Shown one piece after another: positions 43,429 through 54,049 of a stretch of DNA of 64,000 nucleotides. The number at the start of each line of letters is the position of its first letter. Positions within the stretch are counted from its first letter, which is position 1. The translations under genes and the position numbers were made by a program. Source of the DNA: Emiliania huxleyi CCMP1516. Lineage: Eukaryota > Haptophyta > Isochrysidales > Noelaerhabdaceae. The stretch spans positions 72,757 to 136,756 of the forward strand of contig NW_005200517.1 of the NCBI RefSeq assembly GCF_000372725.1, read 5' to 3'. The notes under the pieces are model-generated. The model did no database searches, was not told the DNA's origin, and was given only the letters and a program-made list of their open reading frames with translations.

Positions 43429-44229
43429 TCAATGCAGTCCCCTGGCGGTGGAAAAGGGGTCCGACTGGATGAGCTCATCCACGCACTTACCTCTCACCGT
43501 GGAGAGGCGCATGCTGCTGAGGAGGTCCGCCGAGGCTACGTCTCGCATCGGCGGGAGCATCGAGAGCAGGTCCGCCGTGCTCGCTTGGTTAGTCGGCTGG
43601 GCGTGGCTGCGCAAGGGCTTGTATGGCGCTCTTGCCTGCGTGCGCTCGCGATCGAGCAGACCGCACGCCAGCGTCTGCCACGCCTCGCCGGCCCGCCTCT
43701 CGAGCGCCCTGTCCGCCTCGGCGTCGCGCGCGGAGAGCCGCTCCGCCACGCCGTCGACACACCGCGGGAGGCACGGTGGCACACACCTGGCGAGAGCATT
43801 CTCGAGGAAGCTCGGCTCATCGTACTGCACATCAAAGCCCTCGGACTCGATGAAGCTCGGACGAGGCGTGACCTCGGAGCCGAGCGAGTCCGTGAATGAC
43901 GGCGGGCATGGTGCCCAGCTGGAGCGGAAGCGGGACACCCGCCCAGCCATTAGTCGCTCGAGGAAGCTCGGCTCGTACGCGGACGCGGCGATGAAGCTGG
44001 GTTGAGGCGTCCGCGCGGAGCCTAGCGAGTCCGTGAACGAGGGCGGGCAAGGCGCCCAAGACGAGCGGAAGCGGGGCGTCCGCTCTTGAGCTCCTGCCCT
44101 GCAAATCGGCTGTGGCGCAGGATCCGCCGTCTCTCGACCCTCGCCAATCTCGCTGGGTTCGCCAGGCTCGCCGTGCGGCTCCCTGTGCGGCTCCAGGACG
44201 TTTTGTTCTTTGCTGGAGCAGCAATACAT
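43429..44229 (-). CDS. Unknown protein with RFRSSWAPCPPSF repeats
   Basis: 266 aa from ATG 44229 (MYCCSSKEQN); the frame is open further up but only to non-ATG starts. Two long repeats carry RFRSSWAPCPPSFTDSLGS followed by PSFI and then EPSFLE, at about 43995-44090 and 43855-43945. The Cys pair near the N-terminus (CC) could be acylated. The C-terminal part has Leu-rich helices (TADLLSMLPPMRDV, SADLLSSMRLSTV). Not recognised. The repeated P-C-P-P-S-F-x-D/E-S pattern looks like a short linear motif presented several times. GC content and codon use are like its neighbours. Confidence 0.45.
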   Translation of the reverse strand: MYCCSSKEQNVLEPHREPHGEPGEPSEIGEGRETADPAPQPICRAGAQERTPRFRSSWAPCPPSFTDSLGSARTPQPSFIAASAYEPSFLERLMAGRVSRFRSSWAPCPPSFTDSLGSEVTPRPSFIESEGFDVQYDEPSFLENALARCVPPCLPRCVDGVAERLSARDAEADRALERRAGEAWQTLACGLLDRERTQARAPYKPLRSHAQPTNQASTADLLSMLPPMRDVASADLLSSMRLSTVRGKCVDELIQSDPFSTARGLH

Positions 44230-45292
44230 CGGCCGAGCGGAAGGCAGAGACGCAGGCGCCGCAGAAAAAAATGCGTCGCGATGTGCTACTGTGGGAGGCT
44301 GGCGCAGGGACTCGATGGGCCTCTTCTTCTCCTCTTGGCTAGTGGCGCTCCTCTGCGTGGCGGGGGCAGATGCCCTTGGCTCTGTCTCCGGCCTGTTCCC
44401 TGTCTCCTCCTGTGGTGACGGGGGTGTTTTTGTTTCTTTTTGAGAGCTAGCGGTAGGGACAGAGAAGACGAGGTGGTGGCGGGGCCGCGGCTGAAAAAGG
44501 CTAGGAGGGGAGGTCGGGCCCCGCGCCCGTCGGATGACCACTCATCGGAAGGCGAACAAGAGGAAGAACTCAGAGGGAGAGGTCTGCTCTACGTGTCTGT
44601 CCTCGACCCAGCCCTAGCTTGAGTTGTCCGTTTTATTTATTTATTTATTAGCTCTGCTCTATTTATTTATTATAGAGGAGAGGTTACCAAAGTGTTAGAG
44701 TTGTTTTGTATTGCCTAAAAATTTCTACCCAAGCGCCAAGGGCCAGGCCTTCTGCGACCGACTACGTGGCGGTCGGCGACATCGTGCAAGTCCCCAAGTT
44801 CTTTTCTGATTCGAGCGGCGAAGAATACATTGGCGGTGCCTTCTCGAGCCAGGAAGCACACGCCACGTCTGGCCGCATGCGCACGTGGAGGATTCCTGAG
44901 GGATGAAAAGAAGGGCAGTGCGAGTGGCGAGATCAGCTGGGAGGAGGCGGGCATCGACGCTGTGCAAGGAGCCATCGGGGGCAGCGCTTATTGAGCCGCT
45001 GTGCGGGGCCGCTTTGCTGAGAGACTATTCTGTGGCGCGTTCTGTGGGGGATTTTCGGCTCTTTCTGCTGCGCTCCTCTCCCGCACTCCCGGTACCCGGA
45101 GCCCGACTCGTCACAGGCTGGTATTGCGCTCATGCGCTGCTGTCCCTGTCTCGTACGTGCAAAACAATGGCGGCGCGATCTCTGAGGTTTTCAACTACCG
45201 CACAAACAGGAGACAAACACACGACGCAACCAGCGTGTCTATACAGACAGGACTCACGTGTCAGCTGTCACGAGACAGAGGGCTCAGGGGCC
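44230..45292. other. Intergenic, no firm gene
   Basis: TTTATT tracts at 44627-44680 match the tail of the SINE-like repeat. The short plus frame 44706-44906 (ATDYVAVGDIVQVPKFF) could be a broken domain exon, but nothing supports transcription. No other coding signal. Confidence 0.4.
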
Positions 45293-45961
45293 TCATGAGT
45301 ATGACACGACCCAGTTCAGAAGCTGCGCCTCACAATTTTCGAGGCGTGCACCACCATGCGGCATCGCTGGCGTTCCACCGGCGCCGCCCAGTTCCTTTTC
45401 CCCCACCACCGATTGCCAGGAGCAGCCGCAGGCGTAGGCGGCCGCCTCGTCGTCAGCGACCAGCTTTGCACAGAGCTTGGCCAAGTCCTCGTCCCAGCGG
45501 CCGGGCATCCGCCCATCGGGACAGAAGTTCCGCATCCAGTAGTAGTCGACGTCCGGCGCCCAGCGCGAGTGCGGCAGCCTCAGCACGCGGTACCCACAAG
45601 AGGTGCAGGACAGCCGCGCGTTGACGGCCGAGTCGAGCGCCGAGCCGCAGAGGAGGGCGCTGCCGCCGCCCTTTGCACAGGCGACTGCCCCCGACGGCTG
45701 CACCACGCGCACTGCCGAGACCTCCGCCTCCTCAGCGGTTGCCTCGTCGGCCTCCTCCTCGTCCCAGTCGTCCCAGTCGTCCTGCACCGTGGCTCCGTCC
45801 CCAGGCCCAGCTGCCTTTGGCCGCGGGCTTGGCAGTTGATCGCCCTGGTCGGCTGCGGCGGCGGTCTCGTCGACCTTGGATGGGCTCTCTGGCGGAGGCG
45901 CGCGCTCGGGCTCGAGGTCCGGCGGCTGCCGCGGCCGCCGCGTGCTGGCCCCGCACCCCAT
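45293..45961 (-). CDS. CFAP418: CFAP418 (C8orf37)-like ciliary protein
   Basis: 222 aa from ATG 45961, chosen because it gives MGCGAST, a good N-myristoylation signal; the open frame upstream is unconvincing. The N-terminal half is acidic and disordered (QDDWDDWDEEEAD). The C-terminal half has the family signature: LSCTSCGYRVLRLPHSRW, then DYYWMRNFCPD and AYACGCSWQSV. CFAP418 is a conserved protein of ciliated eukaryotes linked to membrane organisation in cilia and photoreceptors. Its presence suggests the alga has flagella or a haptonema in some stage. It is divergent from NAT10, with 210 bases between the starts. Confidence 0.85.
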   Translation of the reverse strand: MGCGASTRRPRQPPDLEPERAPPPESPSKVDETAAAADQGDQLPSPRPKAAGPGDGATVQDDWDDWDEEEADEATAEEAEVSAVRVVQPSGAVACAKGGGSALLCGSALDSAVNARLSCTSCGYRVLRLPHSRWAPDVDYYWMRNFCPDGRMPGRWDEDLAKLCAKLVADDEAAAYACGCSWQSVVGEKELGGAGGTPAMPHGGARLENCEAQLLNWVVSYS

Positions 45962-46171
45962 CCACAAGGACGCCGTTACGGTTGTTGGGACGTGTCCAAA
46001 CGCCCCCAACGCATCGAATCGCGCAGCGGGCCAACGCAAGAACGGTTTCCACCTCGTCGTCTTTGTTTGTTGGAATAAATAAATAAACACAACGGACCCT
46101 GCATCCGGAATTCTTTATTTGCCGCGGCACACGGGCGACGCGGCCACGAGCCAGGGACGAGCCAGGGCACG
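45962..46171. promoter_or_regulatory. Shared divergent upstream region
   Basis: The 210 bases between the CFAP418 and NAT10 starts. Contains an AAATAAATAAA stretch near 46073-46085. No defined motif recognised. Confidence 0.4.
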
Positions 46172-49100
46172 ATGCGGAAGAAGGTCGACGCGCGGGTCCG
46201 CACGCTCATCGAGAACTCCGTCGCGCTGCGCCACCGCGGCCTCTTTGTCATCGTCGGCGACAGCGCACGCGAGCAGGTCGTGAACCTGCACTACATGCTT
46301 TCCAAGGCCGCCGTTCGGGCCCGCCCGTCCGTCCTCTGGTGCTACAAGAAGGAGCTCGGCTTCACCACACACCGCAAGAAGCGTATGCGCCACATAAAAA
46401 AAATGGCGGCGCGTGGCCTCATCGATCCGGATAAGGACGACCCGTTTGAGCTCTTCATCTCTTCGACGTCCATCACGTACTGCTACTACCGCGAGACGAC
46501 GCGGGTGCTCGGCAACACGTTCGGCATGCTCGTGCTGCAGGACTTCGAGGCGGTGACGCCAAACGTGCTGGCCCGCACCGTCGAGACTGTCGAGGCGCGC
46601 CACGCCTTCGCGCCAGCCTCGCACCCACGACCGCCGCTCTGCAGCCAAGCAGCCGCACGCCACTCGCTGGGCATCAGCCACGGGGCGCAGCGCCTCCCTT
46701 TCGCTGCGTGCTCATCCAAGCCCGAAGCGGAAATTCCGCCACGGCCGCGCCGCCGCCCGCCATGCTGCGGCGATGCGCGTGCGGCTGCGCGTCGTCGCAC
46801 ACAGAATGCCTGCCAACCGCCTCTCCTCCTCCAGCCTGTCCTCCTGCCCCCTCTCCGCCTGCCCCATCCTCCTGCCCCCTCTCCGCCTGCCCCATCCTCC
46901 TGCCCCCTCTCCGCCTGCCGGCTCCCGCCTCTCCTCCTGCCCACTCACCGCCTCACCGCCGCGCCACCCCGCCTGCTCCAGGGCGGCGGCATCGTCGTGA
47001 TGCTTCTCAAGTCGATGGACTCGCTGCGCCAGCTCTACACGATGACGATGGACGCGCACGCTCGCTTCCGCACAGAGGCGCAGCCGCAGCCGTGGCGGGG
47101 CCACAGGGCGTGGGGTGTCTCCACAGCTCGAGGCGTGAACCACAGGGTGTGTGAACCACAGGCGCACGCCGACGTGCAGCCGCGCTTCAACGAGCGCTTC
47201 ATCCTCTCTCTCGCCTCGTGCCGCTCCTGCCTCGTGCTCGACGAGCTCAGCACCCTGCGCACCACGGGTCGACGGCCCATGACTCATGGTTCATCATTCA
47301 TAGGTGCTCGACGACGAGCTCAACATCCTGCCCATCTCGTCGCACGCCGCAGCCATCACGCCCGTCTCCAAGGGCGTGCCTGCCGACGGCGACGAGGCGG
47401 AGGCGGCCGAGGGCCGCCCCGCCGCCGGCTCGGCGGGAAGCGACTCACCCGAGCTGCGCGAGCTGAAGCGGTCGCTGCGAGAGACGCAGCCGGTCGGCTC
47501 GATCGTGCAGACCGTGCGGACAGTCGACCAGGCAAAGGCGCTCCTCACCTTCGTCGAGGCGGCGGCGGACAAGTCACTCCGCTGCACGGTGGCGCTCACC
47601 GCGGCGCGAGGCCGCGGCAAGTCGGCCGCCCTCGGCCTCTCCCTCGCGGCCGCCGTCGCGTACGGCTACGCAAACATCTTCGTGACGGCGCCCTCGCCCG
47701 AGAACTTGCGCACGCTCTTCGAGTTTGTGCTCAAGGGCTTCGACGCGCTCGAGTACAAGGAGCACGCCGACTTCTCCATCGTGCGACCTGTAGCCGAGAT
47801 GCAGCCGAGATGCAGCCGAGATGCGCCAAGAGACCGGGCTCGCCGAACCGTCTCTCCGTCGTGTGCCATTGCGAGCCGCCCCTCGCCCACTCCCTGTCTC
47901 TCTCCCCCACCCGGAGCCGCCTCCAGGTCGAGCGAGGTCGAGCCCGCTTCATCCGACGCCCCTCCCGCCGACGCAGGTTGAGTCGACCAACCCAGAGCTC
48001 AAGCATACCGTCGTGCGGATCAACATCTTCCGCGCGCACCGGCAGACCATCCAGTACATCCTGCCCAGCGACGCGGCGCTGCTCTCGCAGGCGGAGCTGC
48101 TCGTCATCGACGAGGCAGCCGCCATCCCGCTGCCGCAGGTGCGGGCGCTGCTCGGCCCGTACCTCGTCTACATGGCCTCCACCGTCAACGGGTACGAGGG
48201 CACCGGCCGCGCCCTCTCCCTCAAGCTCATCCAGCAGCTGCGCGCAAAGGCGCAGGCCGGCGGCGAGGCGGCCGGCGGCAGCGCCTCGGCCCTGGCCGAG
48301 GACCCGGCGCTCGGCGGCCGCACACTGCGCGAGGCGCGTGGCTCCGGGGGGGAGGGTGGGTGGGTGTGTGGGGGGGGGGGCGAGGGGTGGAGAGGGGCGG
48401 AGAGGGGCGGAGAGGGGCTGCGCGGCGCCCGGTCCCCTTTTTCCTGCAGGCATCACAGCTTGCCGGTGCCACTGCCCGCCGCAGGTCAGCCTCGAGGAGC
48501 CGATCCGGTACGCGCAGGGCGACCCCGTCGAGCGCTGGCTGCACGGGCTGCTTTGCCTCGACGCGACGACCAGTCTGCCGCCCGTGCGCTCGACGCCGCA
48601 CCCGTCCGAGTGCGAGCTGTACTGGGTCGACCGCGACGCGCTCTTCTCGTACCATTCTGCGTCGGAGGCTTTCCTGCAGCGCATGCTCGCGCTCTGCGTC
48701 TCGTCGCACTACAAGAACACGCCCAACGACCTGCAGCTCCTCTCGGACGCGCCCGCCCACCAGGCCTTCGTGCTGCTCGGGCCGGTCGACGATGACAAGC
48801 GGCTGCCCGACCTCCTCGGACCCTTCCCTCTGAGCCCTCTCGAGCCCCTCCCCACACACAGGTGGACGTGGACGCCAAGCGCCTGCCCGACATCCTCGCC
48901 GTGGTGCAGATCTGCCTCGAGGGCGACATCTCGCACGAGTCGGTCCGCCGCTCGATGGCGCGCGGAGAGACGCCGTCGGGCGACCTCATCGCGTGGACCG
49001 TCTCGCAGCAGTTCCAGGAGCCAGAGTTCGCCTCGCTCTCGGGCGCGCGGGTCGTGCGGGTGGCGGTCCACCCCGACCTCGCCCGGATGGGCTACGGCTC

Positions 49101-50430
49101 GCGCGCCCTCGACCTGCTCACCCACTACTACCAGGGCGACGTGCGGCCCCTCAAGCCGCCCGCGGCGGCTGCGCCGCGCGCGGCCGCGGGAGGCGCAGGC
49201 GCCGACGGCGCCACCGCGGGCGGACTGCTGCACGAGACGATCGCGCCGCGCGCGAAGCTGCCGCCCCTGCTGCTCACGCTCGAGCAGCGGCCGCCCGAGC
49301 CGCTCCACTGGCTCGGCGCCTCGTTCGGCATCACGGCGCCGCTGTACGGCTTCTGGCACAAGGGCGGCTTCCGGCCCGTCTACCTGCGCCAGACCAAGAA
49401 CGAGGTGACGGGCGAGCACACCGCCATCGTCCTCAAGGCGCTCGACGGCTCGCAGCGCGAGATGTCGACCCTCGCCGCCGCCGACTGGCTGCCGCTGTAC
49501 GTCGGCGACTTCCGGCGCCGGCTGAGCGCGCTGCTCGGCGGCGCGCTGCGCGAGATGCCCACCGCGCTCGCCCTCTCGCTGCTCGACCCGACGCTGCAGC
49601 CCGCAGAGGCGCGCGCGCCGACGGCGGAGCAGCTCGAGTTCGTGCTCGGCGCGTACGACCTCAAGCGGCTCTCGTCGTACTCGCGCTCCCTCGTCGACCA
49701 CCACCTCGTGCTCGACCTCGTGCCGCTGCTCGCGCGGCTGCGCTTCAGCGGCGCGCTCCTCACGCCGCTCTCGTCGGTGCAGGCCGCGATCCTCGTCGGC
49801 GTCGGACTGCAAGGCGACCGCCGCCCCGCCGCCTCGTGCCTCCCCGCCGCCTCGCACGGCCTCACGCTCACTCGCCCCGACCCCGTCGCACCCCCGCGCC
49901 CCGTCGCACCGTCGCACGCCCCGACCCCGAGCGCTACGAGCGACACAGGCGCCACGTTCGACTCCCTCTCCGCCGAGCTCGGCCTGCCCGTCTCGCAGCT
50001 GCTCGCGCTCTTCAACAAGCTGATGCGCAAGCTGGTGGCACCGCTGCAGGCGGAGGCGGCCAAGGCGGAGGAGGCGTCCCTTCCCGCCCCGTCGGCGGCG
50101 CGCGAGGCGTCGGCGCACCTGCAGCCGCTCGGCGGCGTGCAGCTGGGCGACGAGCTGCAGCAGGGCGCCGACGCCTCGCTCGCCAAGATGCAGGACGAGG
50201 CGGCGCGCAAGCAGCAGGAGTGGCTCGAGGACGGCGCGCTCGCGCGCTACGAGATCAAGGGCACAGAGGAGGACTGGGAGGAGGCGCTGGCCGGCAGGGG
50301 CGGCCCCGTCACGGGCGTGCTGAGCGTGCGCTCCTCCAAGGAGGGCGAGGCGAAAAAGCGCAAGCTCGGCGGCGGCGGCAAGGCCAAGGACAAGGGGAGA
50401 GGGGACAAGCCGCGCAAGAAATCGCGCTGA
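46172..50430 (+). CDS. NAT10: RNA cytidine acetyltransferase NAT10/Kre33
   Basis: Exons: 46172-46594, 46982-47077, 47162-47233, 47304-47780, 47977-48333, 48485-48784, 48862-49813, 49949-50430. All phases agree; 1,052 aa against about 1,025 in human. The enzyme makes N4-acetylcytidine in 18S rRNA and tRNA and is needed for small-subunit assembly in the nucleolus. Visible: DUF1726 start (MRKKVDARVRTLIENSVALR), Walker A (TAARGRGKSAALG, near 299), LLVIDEAAAIPLP, YEGTGRALSLKLI, the GNAT acetyl-CoA site (VRVAVHPDLARMGYGSRAL, near 640), YLRQTKNEVTGEH and a basic Lys-rich nucleolar tail. Four introns are GC-AG, three GT-AG. Intron 1 and intron 4 contain tandem repeats. Confidence 0.95.
46845..46925. 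repeat. Minisatellite in NAT10 intron 1
   Basis: Units of tcctgccccctctccgcctgccccatcc type, three to four copies. Confidence 0.85.
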
Positions 50431-50982
50431 GCTGCCCTCTTTACTTGCTATCAGCTATGTGTCTTTCTTTGCGTGAAATCTCGATGTACCTATACACACC
50501 CCATCCCCATATGACACACTCCGAACAAAAGCGAAAAGGGCTCCAGGCCCCAAATGACGTGTGAGTGTTAGGGAGTTATTTGGTATTGCTAAAAATCTCT
50601 CGCACTCCGCGTTTCTTGTGCCGCAACGCGCCAACGGAGAGAGATTGTTTGTTTTGTTTTGCCAACGGTATTCGTTGGCTGCCGCGCGGGGCGATAACTT
50701 GGAGCACTTGGAGTGCAGACGGCAGCCGCACGCCGGCATAGGGCCGGGGAGCTAAGAAGCGCACCCAGAGGCCGGACGATTGGGGTCGGGTTACGGGCTA
50801 GAGAGCCCTAGCCCTGGGGTGTGCGCGCTCTCGCGGCGTGTACTCTGTTATTTTTAAATTGCTGTTTGCATGTAGTTGAGTGCAGTTGCGAGTCGCGCGA
50901 CTGAAATCGGCTGGCACGACCGCGACGCAACTGCCAACGAGAAGTTGCGCCGACGTCCGTTCGTTTATACGTCTCACTGTAC
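50431..50982. other. Intergenic, no gene seen
   Basis: Between NAT10 and the methyltransferase, both plus strand. Contains TTGGAGCACTTGGAGTGCAG (50699-50718), whose near-inverse occurs near 54975-55000. No coding signal. Confidence 0.4.
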
Positions 50983-52128
50983 ATGACGGGGGGCTATGAG
51001 CCCGGCCCCTCCCCTCAGCAGAGCAGGCAATGTGTATATTTGGGAGCGCCTGAGCCAGACACCGCCGCCGCGTACAGCAGCAGCGACACAAGCGACGGCG
51101 AGCACGGCGCTGCCGGCCGCCGCTACATCCGCCTCCCTTGCGGCTGCATCTGCATCGGCGAAGCGAGTGTGAACGGCTCCTCCGTGCGAGCGGGCGACGC
51201 GACCGGGAGGGTGGTCTGGGGCGCGAGCGAGGAGCTGGCCGACTGGTGCTGCCGCGAGAGGCGCCCGCAGCAGCTCCTCGCCTCCTTCTCGTCGGCCGTC
51301 GAGCTCGGCGCCGGGTGCGGCCTCGTCTCGATCGCGCTAGCAAAGCTGGGCCTGCACGTTGTCTCCACCGACGGGGACACGTGCGCGACGAAGCTCATCC
51401 AGCGGAATGCCTCTCGCAACGGCGTCGAGGCTACGCGGCTTCGCGCGCTGCAGTACGCCTGGGAGAGCGAGACACAGCTCGAGGAGGTGCTGCAAGCCGT
51501 CGGGCGAGGCGGCCGGTGCAGCGAGGTCCTCGTCGCCTCGGACGTCATCTACTCGTCAGACGACACGTCCTTCGCACCGCTCGAGGCGGCGCTCCGCGCT
51601 CTCATTGGCCGCGGCGGCTGCCGCCTCGTGGTCATGTGCTGGCGCGTGCGCAACGGGAACGAGGAGCGGTTTCTCTCGCGCCTCGCCGACCTCGGCCGCG
51701 CGCGCATCGCGTGGCGTAGCCACGGCCTGAGCTGCGCGGATAGCGTCCCCGCCGACGGCTCCGACGATATGACTGCGTGGCGAAAGGCGCACGCAGGGTC
51801 GTGGGCGATCGGCACGCTGGAGGTGGGGAGCGACGAGCTGGGGAGGGACGCTGACGGCGGGGTCTACGATGGTGAGTGGAAGGCGGGCGACATGGACGGG
51901 CGGCGCACGCCAGCAGGCACGTCCACCCTGCGGGCCGGAGCCGCAGAGTTTGTCCCTGGCTCGCTGCCAGAGATCCTAGAACGGGCCGGCCTTCCGCAGG
52001 GCGCGCCGCGATCAAAGAAAGAGAGGAAGGCGGCGGCGGCGGCGGCGAGGAGTGTGGCGGTGGCAGCGGTGGAGGCGGTGTTGACAGAGGAGGAGTGCGG
52101 CGGCGTCGCGTCTATCGGTCTCGTGTGA
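50983..52128 (+). CDS. METTL21-type protein lysine methyltransferase
   Basis: 381 aa, single exon. The SAM-binding motif I is VELGAGCGLVSIALAKLG, followed by VVSTDGD (acidic end of strand 2) and the post-II motif VLVASDVIYSS, the hallmark of the METTL21/EEF-KMT (MTF16) family that methylates lysines on chaperones and elongation factors. WGASEELADW before motif I also fits. The C-terminal 120 residues are an extra extension with a low-complexity Lys/Ala helix (SKKERKAAAAAARSVAV). Substrate cannot be told from sequence. Convergent with the carboxypeptidase gene; the stops are about 98 bases apart. Confidence 0.8.
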   Translation: MTGGYEPGPSPQQSRQCVYLGAPEPDTAAAYSSSDTSDGEHGAAGRRYIRLPCGCICIGEASVNGSSVRAGDATGRVVWGASEELADWCCRERRPQQLLASFSSAVELGAGCGLVSIALAKLGLHVVSTDGDTCATKLIQRNASRNGVEATRLRALQYAWESETQLEEVLQAVGRGGRCSEVLVASDVIYSSDDTSFAPLEAALRALIGRGGCRLVVMCWRVRNGNEERFLSRLADLGRARIAWRSHGLSCADSVPADGSDDMTAWRKAHAGSWAIGTLEVGSDELGRDADGGVYDGEWKAGDMDGRRTPAGTSTLRAGAAEFVPGSLPEILERAGLPQGAPRSKKERKAAAAAARSVAVAAVEAVLTEEECGGVASIGLV

Positions 52129-52226
52129 TCACACACAGGCGTCTCGTGCGGTGGTGCAAAAATATTGCTTATTGGCGAGCAAATCGTCCGTTTTTCTGAG
52201 AGAGCTCTCTCTCATACGGTCATAGA

Positions 52227-54049
52227 CTACGACACCGCCCGCCGCGCCGCCTGCTCTCTCGGCGGCGGCGGGTAGAATGGCGGCGGCAGTGGCTCGTCGG
52301 CCTGAAAGGCGCTCATCATCGTGAAGGAGGCGGCGGGTCGGTAGAGCGGCAGCAGGTGGCCCGCGCCGCGGACCGACACGAAGCGGACCTGGCCGCCGTT
52401 CCACGCCATCGAGAAGCCTCCCTGCACGCGCCTCCCTCTGGGCAGCACCTCGAATGGCCGCCACGGCTGCGTGAGCGGCAGGCCGAGGGGCGTGGAGGCG
52501 GGCGTGCCGAGCGGCCCCATCGGCGTCCACGTGCCGGTCCCGTTGCCGAAGAAGGGCACCCAGATCTGCTCGATCGGCGCCGTCTGCAGGCCGCAGTCGT
52601 CCGAGTCGCCCTCGTAGATGAGGACCCTCTTGCCCGCCCGGATCGCCTTTTCATAGGCGAAGCCGACGAAGGCCGAATCTGTCGTGTAGTTCATGCCGAT
52701 CCCGTTGTCAAGGACGATGAAGTTGTTCGACAACGGGATGCCGAGCCCCGCCTTGGTGGCGTTGAGCGAAAAGTAGTCGTTCATCGCCGAGCCGAGGCAC
52801 GGAGCGCCCAGGCCAGTGTCGCCGTCGCCGGGCGAGGGCGCGGCTGGCAGCGGGGCGGCGGTCAGCGGGATCAGCGAGGCGGCGGTCGCGGCGTCGATGG
52901 CGACGCGCGCGCGTGAGCGCGGCCTCGTCGCCCCCGCCGTCATCCTCCTCTTGGGCACCTCCTCGGGGCACGCCTCGAAGAGGTTGTAGGCGTAGAAGAA
53001 GCCAACCTCGCGACTCATCTCCTCCATCAGAGACAGGCAGCCGGCGCTGAGCGGCTGCGGCGCAGCCTTGCCCTTGAGCTCCGCCTCGCTGCAGCCGCCG
53101 CCGACGATGCGCGCGTACAGCTCCTCGGACATCTGCGAGTGCCTGAGGCGCGGTGCCGTGTCAGGTGTCACCACCTCGGCTGCACCTCGGATGCACCTCG
53201 GCTGCATCTCGGCTGCATCTCGCGCCCGTGGAAGAACTCGACGTCCCAGTGCGGCCCGGGCAGCGCGTTGGGGTACTTGAAGAACTCGACCTCCCGCAGG
53301 TTGACGCACCAGTCGACCGGCCTGCCCGGCTGCGGGATGCAGGCCGGGAAGCCGTCGCCCACCGCGAAGCCCTTGAAGTGGATCGGCCTGCCGGTAGGGC
53401 CGGTGATCGGGTCGTCGAGCCACTCGTTTGCAAAGAGAGGGACGTACACGCCGGCGTACGACTCGCCCACCAGCGTCACCGGCTGCTGCGAAGCCTCGAA
53501 CTCGGGGAAGGCGTCGCGGAAGAAGGCGGCGTGCGCGCGGTGGTTGGCCTTCGCCGTCGACTTGTCCGTCCAAGGGCCGCAGGTGTACGGGTCTCCGCTC
53601 GGGCCGCCGTGGCTGGTGGCGCTGCCGTTGCCCATCGTGCAGTATGAGGCACCCATCGGAGCGGGAGAGTCGATCTCGCAGAGGCTCGTCACGTTGGCCC
53701 ACGTCCACGCGTTGAAGAGCGGCGTCGGCACCTTGGTCGCACGGAATTCCGCCGTGCGATACGAGTCCGAGGTCAGCAGGAAGGGCCCAAACTCCTGGAA
53801 GAGCCCAAACGTGGACGGCGCGCCCGGGCCGCCGTTGTACCAGATCGAGAGCGGCTTCTCCTTCCAGTCCGGCGCCATCGCGCAGATGTAGTGGAAGAAG
53901 GCGACGCCGCGACCCGACGGCGGAGTGCCAGCGTTGAGGTAGCCAGAGTAGTACTCGTACGGCGCGGTGGAGGTCAGGCCGGGCAGCGTCGCGGCCACGC
54001 GCGCCGGAGGGTCGCGCATGTCGAACATGCCCTCCTGCGCGACGCTCAT
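52227..54049 (-). CDS. Serine carboxypeptidase, S10 family
   Basis: Exons 54049-53226 and 53142-52227, one GC-AG intron, 579 aa. The catalytic Ser is in VTLVGESYAGVYVP (Ser near 187); the oxyanion segment is SIWYNGGPGAPS; an acidic residue lies in LIYEGDSDDCG and the His in VSVRGAGHLLPLYRP. These enzymes cut C-terminal residues in the vacuole or outside the cell. NGS, NAT and NGT sequons suggest secretion, but ATG 54049 shows no signal peptide, so a leader exon upstream is likely. A Pro-rich tail follows the last motif. The intron contains the same ATGCAGCCGAG repeat as NAT10 intron 4. Confidence 0.88.
53143..53225 (-). repeat. Repeat-filled intron of the carboxypeptidase
   Basis: 83-base GC-AG intron made mainly of gagatgcagcc and gaggtgcagcc units. 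Confidence 0.8.

Noticed and set aside
46172-49408. 1,078-codon uninterrupted frame as the NAT10 protein
   Set aside because: It reads through introns after 46594. The exon-joined model follows NAT10 order throughout, while the raw frame does not.
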